In this document: positions 55,090 to 64,000 of the stretch, piece by piece | Numbering within the stretch: the stretch's first letter is position 1 | Layout: the number at the start of each line of letters is the position of its first letter | Assembly (NCBI GenBank): GCA_020631735.1 | Contig: CM036221.1 | Location: 14,861,381-14,925,380, forward strand | Source: Saccharum officinarum | Taxonomy: Eukaryota > Streptophyta > Magnoliopsida > Poales > Poaceae | DNA length: 64,000 nucleotides | Direction: 5' to 3' | Position numbers and translations under genes: made by a program | Notes under the pieces: model-generated | Databases searched by the model: none | The model's input: the letters and a program-made list of their open reading frames with translations, nothing else | What the model was told of the DNA's origin: nothing

Positions 55090-55640
55090 ACTAATGAAAC
55101 ACAAACAAAAACCGGTGAAATGAACAAAAAAAAGAAGCTGCTGCAACAAGGAGAAGCTGCTGCTGCACCAAAGTATAAGAAGCTACTGCAACAAAAGAGA
55201 ATAAGCTACTGAAACAAAAGGATAAGAAGTTACTGCAACAAGAGAAAGAAGCTGTTGCAACAAGAAGAAGAAAGCTAATGCAACAAAAGAGAAGAAGATA
55301 CTGCAACAAGGAGAAAAGAAGCTGCTGCAACAAGAAGAAAAAGCTAATACAACAAAGGAGATGAAGCTACTGCAACATCATAGAAACGTGCTTCACATCA
55401 TCTATTGTCATGTAGCTTAGATCTTACTCGCCAAAAAGGAGAATAAGCTACTGCAACAAGGAGAAAAAGCTACTGCAACAACGAGAGAGAAGCTGCTGCA
55501 ACAAAGGAGAAGAAGCTACTGCAACATCAGAGAAATGGTTGCTTCACATCATCTGTTGAATATAGCTTGCATCTGCCTCGCCACAAAACCGAGAAGAAGC
55601 TACTACAACATCACAGAATCATACTTTCACATCATCTGTT
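55090..55640. repeat. Degenerate direct repeats AAGCTACTGCAACA
   Basis: At least ten variants of (A)AGCTRCTGCAACA spaced about 24-30 bases apart, plus a larger repeat (ACATCATCTGTTG..TAGCTT) seen three times at about 55390, 55545 and 55630. Similar word families recur inverted at 58330-58700. Probably transposon subterminal repeats. Confidence 0.65.
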
Positions 55641-55699
55641 GCATGGAGCTTAGATCTTTCTCGCCACAAAAACCGTAGCCGCCATCAAAACCTTAGATC

Positions 55700-55770
55700 C
55701 AGAGGGGGCGAGGAGGAGGAGGAAGAAGAGGAAGAGGAGGAGGAGGAGGAGGAGGGGAGGGAGAAAGAGG
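55700..55770. repeat. (GGA)n purine-rich tract
   Basis: GAGGAGGAGGAGGAAGAAGA-type run, almost pure purine on the plus strand. Confidence 0.85.
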
Positions 55771-57150
55771 AGGGGCGCCTCAGATCCAGAGGAATGAGCG
55801 TGTGGGGGGTCCTTCCCCACCTACCTCATCGGAGCCCATAGATCCACCACGGGGAGCCCCGATGGTCCATGGATCCGCCATAGTGGGAGGCCCCATGCTG
55901 CCATCGAGGTGGAGGAGGACGCTCTAGGGTGGAGGAGACCACCACGCCGCTAGATTTGCGCCTCCTCCCATGGATCCACCATGGGGAGGACAGAGCTTCC
56001 ATGGATCCACCACGCGCCGCCCTCTCTCGGTCGCATGGAGGACGCGGAAGCAAAGGAGGAAGGAAAGGGGGGGAGGGAGTGGAGGGAGGAGGGAGAGGGA
56101 GCAGGCGCGGCTTGCCGGGTGCCGGCGAGTGCTCCTCCCCACCGGCGTCGCGACGACTCTGGTGCCATGGAGCCGAGCAGAAGAGCGGGCACGCGACTGT
56201 AAGTGGGGGTGGAGTGAACGAGGAGAAAGATGGGGAGGCCGGGCGAGGGGATAAGGATGGGGAGGGAGCGGGCTTGGTCGGGTGGAGTCGGTCGCGCGCG
56301 TCGAGTCCGTCCGTCCCGTCCGGACGTCTGTAGTGTATCATTACCGCTAAGGATTCCTTCCGCTTTTTTTTCATTTGTTTTTCCGGTTGTGTTCCATACG
56401 TCGCGGTGCTTTTTGTGTTTTTTACCCGTTGGGTTTTCTATTTCCGAATTTTTTCTCCTTTTTTTCTATCTTGATTTTTTCTTTGTTTTTCTTTTTCCTT
56501 TTCCTTTTTTTGTTTTCTTGTTTTTTGATCCATTTTTCCGACACGTTCCGCTATGCCTGTGGTCCTTTTTTTAAATAATAAATGTCAAAAATAAATAATA
56601 AATAAGGTCACTACCTACAAAAGATTTCATCAACAAGTTGTTGATGTAATATTGATTACAAACAAAATTTGTTTCATTAAAATCTAAAATAAAATCTAAA
56701 ATCAATCAATAGTCCATGAACTAAATCTTGATCAGTTTGTTGTTTACTAAATAAATGTATCTCTAGAATCATCAATGATAACTGCCATGTGAAAAACCAA
56801 GAGAGGTCTCTCGTCATAATCATCGGCGTAGAAATCAATCCTTGATACATCGGCAATTAACTCCTTGCAGACTATAATTAAACATTTTATGGGTCCTCAA
56901 AGAAAGACACAGAGCTCGATATTTTATATAAGTCTATTTTTTGTGTTTTGAAACAAGACAACAAAAAAATTCTCTCAAGGTTATACTTAATTTGATACAT
57001 GTCTAATAAGACATTGTCATATTAATGACAACATTAAGTTATATTATGTATATCATAGTCATCATAAAATAAATTATAGATTTCAAGTTTTATAGAAACG
57101 ATAAATTATAAATAGAAATTGTATCATTACCATGGTCCCTTCCCATTAAG
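55771..57150. other. Non-coding: GC-rich then AT-rich, no gene
   Basis: 55800-56330 is GC-rich with a repeated ATGGATCCACCA word (four times at 55850-56010). 56360-56580 is T-rich. 56580-57150 is AT-rich. The long frames seen here lack motifs and overlap on both strands. Confidence 0.4.
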
Positions 57151-57153
57151 GTT

Positions 57154-57710
57154 TGATAGGTTTTTTCTCCCGTTGCAACGCATGTTTGCTAGTGTTATAC
57201 TAAAATTGCAGTTTTAGTTTGTTGTAATTTCTGTAGACACAATCTGCAATTTTTTGTTCCAAAAATACAAAATCCGTTCGACAAAACCACAAACCTGACA
57301 AATCTGATATGTATTGACACAAAGACAGTTTAACAATTTACAATTATTTCTATAGTCAAATAAGGATAAAAATTGATATACTATGACACAAAGACAAATA
57401 AAAAATCATAAAAGTGACAATTTACTTGTACTAATTGGTAGTACAAGAGTATTGCCTGAAATAATCTTAAAATTCATGCACATGAAATATAGGAAAAGTG
57501 GGGAATTAAACCCAACATTTGAAAAATATTATTAGATCCATCTAACCAACTTAGATACAAACCCGTTCGCACACCTTAAGAAAGCCAGGCACACAAAAAG
57601 ATGTTTCACATTAATTCGAATGAATTGAGCAAGTGATTCGGTGTTCACGTAGAATCACTTCTGATGAGAATTAATTTAGCTCCCACTGCTGATGTGTCCG
57701 TGCGTTGCAA
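57154..57710. repeat. AT-rich segment bounded by inverted CGTTGCAACGCA words
   Basis: CCCGTTGCAACGCATG (57164) and CCGTGCGTTGCAAC (57695) are inverted relative to each other, a word often seen at ends of grass transposons. The element type is not determined. Confidence 0.35.
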
Positions 57711-58319
57711 CATAACCCAATACATATAAGAATCGAGGTTTGTATTATTACTAGACGCGAGTTGTTCTAACTCGTATCAGCATAGGTCATGAGTTCAGAT
57801 CACATACGAGATAAAGAGGACGACAGTACCGAATCCTTTATCGGTAACACTCAGGGGCGGGTGTCCGTCCGACCGGACTCCGCCTTCCTGGGCCTGCATG
57901 CTACCGCACCGGCCCAATAAGCCTACCTTTCTATACGTCTCCCCATCTCTATCTCAGAAATATCTCCCAGCTCGCGACTCGCTCGCCCGTCGCGTGTTTT
58001 ACTGTGCCGTATGGCCGTCTACCCACCCCGTCCGTCGCGCGCTTTTACTGCGCCGTGCAGCCGTCCACCTGCCCCACTCTGCATCACCGCTGCGGCCATC
58101 TCCCCGCGCGCCCCCCATCTTGCCCCAGTCCGTCATGCTGCCGTGGCCATCCCTCGCCGCACTGCCCCACTCCGGCTCGCCGCTGCAGCCATCCCACTCC
58201 GCGCTTGCCTGTCGCGGGCATGGCGTGCATCACGCCACCACCACCCCGACGCCACCACGAGAAGGTCATCATTGGCTGGGACATCATCTCTCGCAATCGG
58301 CCGAAGACACCACGACAAG
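57711..58319. other. GC-rich non-coding DNA
   Basis: Begins with a segment (GAGTTGTTCTAACTCGTATC..CATGAGTTC) repeated in diverged form at 59625-59680. The following C-rich part gives chance frames on both strands. No gene is supported. Confidence 0.35.
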
Positions 58320-58700
58320 AAGGAGCGTATGTTGCAAGAGCATATTTCAAGTGTTTCAGATATTTTATAGGTATGTTGCAAGTGTTTCTTGTCGATGTTG
58401 CAGAAGTAGATCGGAATGTTGCATATATTGCAATGATTGTACATGTATGTTGCAAGCTTCTGTTCCCAATGTTTAATCTATTTTCTAGACGTATGCTGTA
58501 AGTGTGTTTATTTTGGATGTTGCATATGTTTCACACATATGTTGTAAGTGTTTTATCTGGATGTTGCGTATCTTTTGCAATTGTTTTTAAGTGTTTTTTT
58601 TGCAAGGGTTTCATATGCATATTTCAAGTGTTTCATCTGCCTTCAGACGTATGTTGCAAGTGTTGTATCTGAATGTTTCAAAAGTAGATCGGTGGTGTTG
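58320..58700. repeat. Degenerate repeats TGTTGCAAGTGTTTC
   Basis: At least eight variants of ATGTTGCAAGTGTTTCAT in direct orientation, a common motif in grass repeats. Probably part of the same transposon as 55090-55640, where related words run in the opposite sense. Confidence 0.6.
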
Positions 58701-58879
58701 CATCTCTCTCCTCGCCTTCTGTTGTCTAGTCTTGGTGTCTCCTCCTCCTCCTCCCGGCGCCAATTGGGCATCCGTCGTCCCCTCCCCCTCTTCTTGATGC
58801 TGGTGACGTTCGGGGCGGAGCCAGGCCCACATGGGTGTGCGAAACGGCGTAGGAAAAGGACTTCAGGCACGGGTGTCCG

Positions 58880-59580
58880 GACGTCCGGGGGCTAGCAAGC
58901 CTGTTATTAGAGATGACCAAAACCTGTTTTCAGAGACGGTCAAAGTCTCCGCCTCTAAATCAACGCCACAGTTAATAAGCATTTACAAAGGTGGCTATAA
59001 TGCCCATCTCTAAAAATCGGTAAAAAAAAGCCCACTCTCAGGAGCCTCTCCTGTTCAGCACCACTGTTGCACCTCTCGTGCTCCTCGATCTACTACACGT
59101 GTGTGGAGGGCGGCTCGATCTGATCGCCACGAGCACCATAGGATCCGCTGTCGCTGCGAGCGTGCGAGTTCGCAGTTGCTAGGAGGGCCCCCCGCGCGTC
59201 TGCCGTGCCGCGAGGGCCCCTGCGTGCCCGCTGCCACTGGAGGGGCCCCACGCGGCCCTTGAGTGTCCACAGCCGCTGTGAGGAGCCCCCGTATGCATTG
59301 CCACCGAGAGATCAGAGAGAGGATGAGGAGGAGAGCGTCCAACCCTAACCCATGTATATGTACGCGAACATAGGTAATAGGCCTTTTGAACCTCTTGGGG
59401 CTTGGACCTTTTTTCTGAGATAGGTCTTTAAATTGATTTACAAAGATGGTTATTTTTATGGTGTCTCCATAAATGGTCTTGCCGCCTCCGTAAATCACTC
59501 GGTATTTTAGGAGATTAGAGCACTTTATGCTTGCCTCCGTTAATCAAAAGGCCCTGTAACAGTGTGTTTCTGTTGTAGTG
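58880..59580 (-). mobile_element. CACTA-type transposon end, fragment
   Basis: Ends ...CTGTTGTAGTG at 59580, i.e. CACTACAACAG read on the reverse strand, the expected CACTA terminus. The region inside has repeated subterminal words (AGAGACGGTCA, GCCTCTAAATC, CATCTCTAAAAAT, GCCTCCGTAAATC). The opposite CACTA end was not found in the window and no transposase is present. Confidence 0.55.
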
Positions 59581-59979
59581 CAACCCAATACATTTTGGAA
59601 TTAGATTCCGTATCGATTATTGCTAGAAGTAAGTTGTTCTAACTCATATATGATTATGGATCATGAGTTCGGATCACATACAAGACACGGAGGATGTGGA
59701 TGTAGTTTGAGATATAAAAAGAGCTGAACATAAGAAACTTTCCACTCTCGAGAATCTAGACCCCTAGTCCAATTTTTTTTTCTCGCTGGGGAAAAAGGAT
59801 GTTTTATCAAATCGACCGAGTGGATGCCGACTCAGGAGGACATATATCTTGATATCTCATCGATTTTTCGTTTGAGCACAAGAAAATGAAAAGGGAAACT
59901 GAACGAAAGATTCTATTCTATTCGAGCCCATACGTGCATCCCCCGGTCAACTTTAATTCAGATGCGATCGGGTCGGGTC
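59581..59979. other. Intergenic DNA, nothing recognised
   Basis: Apart from the diverged repeat at 59625-59680 (see 57711), no feature can be supported. Confidence 0.4.
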
Positions 59980-60160
59980 AACATATATTCATCGATGCAT
60001 CCCCAAAGGCAGCTAAGCCCCCCTCAAATTGGAACTGAACAATATATGAAATGAAATGAAGTTGCCATAAACTAACAGTAGACATCAAGAGCTGAAACAG
60101 AAACAGAAACAAAGAGGAGAGAGAGAGAGATAGAGAAAGGGACGACTGAACACATCATGG
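59980..60160. repeat. Duplicated segment, copy of 51806-51962
   Basis: TTGGAACTGAACAATATATG onward matches the 51.8-kb copy. It contains a (GA)n run near 60115-60130. Here the sequence continues past the point where the other copy is cut by the hAT element. Confidence 0.75.
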
Positions 60161-60231
60161 ATACTGCTACTACTCCATGAACGAAGCAGAGGATAGGATG
60201 AGCGCATGAGCTAGTAGGGTACGGTGCTTAC

Positions 60232-60480
60232 CTGTCGCATCGTGCAGCTAAGCCGCTAGGCTCGCTGATGGGAGTCGATTGAGCTTTCTTCAGCGTACGC
60301 GCACAGAGGCTTCGGCGGGTATGATGGAAGGTATGTTATGTACAAGTACAACGGGAAGTGACGAAGTCAAGTCTGATATGGCTTCTAGCGCCCGCTGCTG
60401 CGAAGCCCGCTCCACCGCAGGAGCGGACGAGGGGCAGCCACGCACACGTACGGTCTTTGATAAGTGAAGGTGACAACTGA
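60232..60480 (-). other. Possible first exon remnant with strong splice donor
   Basis: On the reverse strand a GC-rich stretch ends CGACAG|GTAAGCACC (donor at 60231), an excellent consensus. Just downstream (60160-59980) lies the duplicated segment. It may be the leader exon of a kinase gene copy whose body was lost. No conserved coding frame supports it. Confidence 0.3.
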
Positions 60481-60604
60481 CAACACCTGCTTGTTTCTGA
60501 ATGTTCTGTTTTAGCCCATTCAGAGTAGGAGCTGCACTGTGTGTTGCTACTACAACTTCTATTGCTCTCTGTCTCTCTCTGAAATGGCTGTGCGATCCCT
60601 CATA

Positions 60605-61655
60605 CTAACAATGGCAATGGTATTGTAACATGCAATGTACTGCTCTCTGAATATGCAATGGAATCTTCAGTAATGGCAGTACGAATGGCAATGCTCTGTA
60701 ATGGAATGTGATGCTCTCTGTATATGCAATGCAATGGACCAATGGTTGCTCTCTGAAATGATTGTGTGCTCCTGCTCCCGGGATGTTAATTAATGGGCTA
60801 ATGGCCAATGAGTTGCCATTCAGTTGGCAATGCACAATGGACCATTTACATGATATGAAACTGCATCATTCACTTCCTCAGATTGACAGGATTTTGCCAT
60901 GGTCATGCTTCGACTTGGACTGCTGCAGCCTGCAGGTGGCAAAACAAAACTGAAGTGAACCTAGTGTGGCAAAATGCTCCCAGAACTGAACATTACTGGC
61001 AGCTCTTGAAAATCCAGTACTTCACCACATAACCCAGTAAAAAGGTCATCTGTGATTGGTCCGTGTAAATTAAACAGATAAGTAAGATTGTTTATAAATT
61101 ATCATCTCTAGATCTGAAACAAAGCAAAGTTCCAAGCCTAGGGGAATGCAGTGATGATAACTTTCTGTTCCACACCAGTCACCTTCACGGAACTCCTGGT
61201 CGTGTGATCTTGAGACACGCAGAAATCACATTGCAGGTGCTTCACCAATGCAGGGATGGTTACTTCTTCACTTGCTGTTCAGTATCAAGCTCAGAGCCTT
61301 GACGACGATGTTCATTTCAGGCCGGAAGTCTGACTCATACTGTAGGCACAGGGAAGCAACAGCAGCCATCTGTTTGCCAAACGAAATCAAGAATTACACA
61401 AAAAAAAATGTTTAGAGTACTACTTTCAGAACAAGGATGTATATCGTTCTCTTCTAAGACAAAATACCAATATTAGTTGTAATTCTAAAGAGTAGCAAAT
61501 TCGGCAAATACGATTTGCTTATGGCTTCCAGTTTAATTTGGTGTGTACCTAGCTCCATAAAAAGTCATGTCCTTAGTCAAAGTGTCTACGTATATTGTTT
61601 CTAAAAATATTATGAATGTTTAGGTCAACAGAAAATCTGTTTACTTTATGTTAGT
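60605..61655. repeat. Duplicated block, other copy at 7183-8870
   Basis: 3' flank, last exon and part of the last intron of the PTI1-like pseudogene. The same order is found at 7183-8870. The copy here lacks the extra 0.7 kb seen there. Confidence 0.8.
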
Positions 61656-63354
61656 GTTTTGTGTCAAGATTCACAAGCCATTGCTAACTGTGGTTTCTGT
61701 TGTATATTTGTAGGGGCAAAGCTTCGAGTTATTTGTGGAGCATGCTCTCTGTGTCTTCAAAGTGGAGGGCAGAAGTTTTATCTGTCTGACGCTAAATATT
61801 ATTTTTCCAGATAAGTTCAGCTTAAATGCAGGACAAACATGGCACAAAAATATCCCTTTGAAAAAAAGAAAATAAAAAATGGTTATGTCTTCCCTTTTCC
61901 AATGTCGAAAGTGGTTCAAAGGTACGTGTACGTCACGAGTCAGACTGCATAGACCTCAACTTGCTCACTCAAGCACACAACATCCAGGCTTAACAATATT
62001 GTTACCTTGCTGACAGCCTTTCGTGGGTATCCTCCTCCAAGCTGGGATCTATGCACTGTTCCACCTTGTCTTCACTAAGCCTTGGTGTAGCCTGCACCTT
62101 AGGATAAGCAAATTAACTACTGCATCCTATACAGAAACTAGAAAAGTGAATGCTGGCATATGTACCCATGTAACTAGGCTCCTCTCGCCAGGTGGCATTG
62201 TACTATCAATTGCTTTGCGACCAGTCAAAAGCTCCAATAGTACAATCCCGAAGCTGTAGACATCGCTCTTTGTGCTATAACGTCCAGTCATTGCGCGCCT
62301 GAGAAGTTCAAAGAAGGAAGCAGCACATAAGTAGCAGAGAAATGCTGCCATATCATTTATCAGCCTAGGCATAAGTGTAATTCTGAAAGTGTGGTCCGTC
62401 ACATACTCAGGTGCTTCCAAGCCAGACATGCAAAAAGGCCAAACATCCTCATAGTAGTTACCAAACCTTTCAGGGTCTATTGAGACACCAATATCACCTA
62501 TTTTCGCAACATCATTGTCAAAGAGAAGTATGTTGCTGGACTTGATGTTGTTGTGGATGATGGGAGGATCAACCTTCATATGGAGGAACTCGAGGCCTTT
62601 TGCAGCACTTATGGCAATCTTCATACGCTGCAACCATGATAGAGGTGGTACTGGTTGGGCTCCCTTGACACCCTTTTTACCTAAGATCATGGCAAGCTTA
62701 AAAAATATCAGCTGGGATTTTCACGTTTGATACTTCTAGATTATTCAGACTAACAATGTGGTCAATAAAACAGGTTTAACAGATTTAACATAAATCATGC
62801 TATTGACCTATGTCTGACAAGAAAACACCAAATGAACAAGTTAGGAACCTATGAAAGCATATCTTGTATTACTCCATACCATGAAGAATATCGTGCAAGG
62901 AGCCCCTTGGTGCATACTCATAAGCAAGAACACGAGTGTTCCCTTCAAGAAAATATCCAAGAAGTTGCACAATGTTGTCATGGTAACACATTCTGAAAAT
63001 AATCGTAACCTGCAGGACAACTGGAATTTAGAAGGTAATCTATCGCTGTACGCAACAATAAATGAAGAACAATAACTGCAAAAGTGAAAAAAGCAAGGCG
63101 CAAGGGCATGACCTCCACTTGAATTTCTGCATAAGTATCGAGCTTTTTTACAGCTAAATTCTGCCCATCTTTAAGAACTCCCAGGAAGCATTTGGCGTAT
63201 CGTCCCTCTCCTATAAGAACATCATTACTGAAATTCCTGGTTACTTCATTCAGTTCCTCCAGGGAAATGGTCGATATGAGACTTGGATGAGGTTTACCAG
63301 TGTTGTTAATAGGGGCAGGACACGTGCATTGGCTAGGTTTATTGTTACTACTAG
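61268..63354 (-). pseudogene. PTI1-like kinase copy, catalytically dead and frameshifted
   Basis: Exons 63354-63113, 63009-62880, 62680-62407, 62298-62166, 62091-62006 and 61369-61268, with GT..AG introns at the same positions and phases as the copy at 45.3-47.2 kb. The lengths match (274 against 289 minus the 15-base duplication; 133 against 133). The ATP Lys (AVKKLD) is kept. HRD is HNN ([10 protein letters not shown], 62547-62555), the DFG-equivalent is DIG, and the glycine loop is GEGRYAKC. Exon 62091-62006 is 86 bases instead of 87, so the last exon is out of frame and would stop early. The first exon starts in phase 1, so an upstream exon is needed. Beyond 63400 only repeat sequence is seen. 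Either a pseudogene or a truncated pseudokinase. Confidence 0.85.
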
Positions 63355-63419
63355 CTGCATTGAAGAAAACGAAGTGTTAGAGTTGCACCAACACCCTAAC
63401 GGATCTACTAATTAAAGAA

Positions 63420-64000
63420 CACGGAAGCATAGCAAACGAGATCAGCAAGAGGCACGATGTTTTTTAACAAGGTTCAGAAGTGCTTATATCCTCGGGACAT
63501 AAGCATGTGTGCTTCTCCCCATAGACATCAGCTACACTAGCATCTAGGCGCTCCAGCGGCCTCACCACCACCCAAACCAGCTGCAAAGTCGTCTCATTGG
63601 TTACAACAAGGGTTAGCCTCATATATATGGCACCCTAGGTTATAGAGTGACTCGAACTCTATCCTAACCCCTAATAGAACTTAAGTCCAAATGTAACTTA
63701 ATTCTAGACATATTCAACACATATGTAACAAACTCCACTGTAAATATGGTCACCTTGTAGCTGTCCATGTGCAAACCTCCTTGTACCTGGACTTGAGCCG
63801 TCTCCTTCGTCACATGTGCCTACATCCTCAAGGCATGACTATGGCCGTTCCTCCCAACAAACAGTAGCTACATCGACATCTAGGCGCTCTCACAGCCTCA
63901 CCACCACCCAAACTAGCCACCAAGTCATTTCATCGGTACAATAAGGGAGCCTCATATTTATGCCCGCAACCCCCCCCCCCCACCCCGCGCGCGCACAGAG
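63420..64000. repeat. Repeat of unknown class with a ~100-bp direct repeat
   Basis: GCATCTAGGCGCTCCAGCGG... at about 63524-63630 and CATCTAGGCGCTCTCACAGC... at about 63862-63962 are diverged direct copies (CCTCACCACCACCCAAAC shared). The composition resembles an LTR. The window ends in a C-run and CGCGCG. No coding. Confidence 0.5.

Noticed and set aside
55826..56578. Frames up to 182 codons and a hydrophobic Phe-rich frame
   Set aside because: They derive from GGA-type repeats and a T-rich tract; no domain and no conserved start context.
57898..58501. Three overlapping forward frames (119-192 codons)
   Set aside because: A C-rich segment running into TGTTGCAAG repeats. All three frames are open by composition, so none is credible.
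63862..64000. C-run and CGCGCG at the window end as a telomere or satellite signal
   Set aside because: Too short, and not a plant telomere repeat.

Overview
The window is nuclear DNA from a grass (Poaceae), most likely a panicoid of the sorghum, sugarcane or maize group. The evidence is plant genes with short canonical introns, many Stowaway and Tourist-type MITEs, and copia, gypsy-like, LINE, Mutator-like (MULE), hAT and CACTA elements nested in one another. Every family name comes from reading the sequence; no database search was run.

Layout. 1-2961: reverse-strand Ty1/copia pol remnant. 2962-7182: forward L1-type LINE, decayed. 7183-8870: a block also found at 60605-61655, containing a stray last exon of a PTI1-like kinase. 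9080-9940: zinc-knuckle transposon fragment. 9941-12903: AT-rich DNA with three Stowaway MITEs. 12904-16918: probable 4-kb solo LTR with a 5-bp target duplication. 16981-20964: a second LTR-like block.

21400-44290: one host gene, plus strand, encoding a nuclear envelope-associated protein (NEAP, 347 aa, five coding exons, 24285-43956). Its introns are packed with transposons. The probable leader intron holds a small MULE and a Tourist MITE. Intron 2 holds a MULE with a broken transposase and a LINE inserted 13 nt before exon 3. Intron 4 (12.6 kb) holds a MULE that itself contains a copia element, an hAT element and a second hAT carrying a LINE. Removing the insertions leaves introns of about 0.4 kb each.

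45340-50540: reverse-strand kinase locus. A 675-codon open frame encodes a WAK-like kinase followed by a pseudokinase. A donor site 20 nt before its stop joins in phase to six downstream exons of a PTI1-like kinase, predicting a 1008-aa protein with three kinase folds. A related PTI1-like copy at 61268-63354 has lost its catalytic HRD and carries a frameshift. Smaller duplicated pieces lie at 7.2-8.9, 51.8 and 60.0 kb, so the kinase region has been duplicated and broken up by transposons.

50784-54052: a nested MITE cluster, then an hAT-type element inserted into an inverted copy of itself with a perfect 8-bp target duplication. 54053-59580: repeat-rich non-coding DNA ending in a lone CACTA terminus. 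63420-64000: unclassified repeat. No tRNA, rRNA or CRISPR array was seen.
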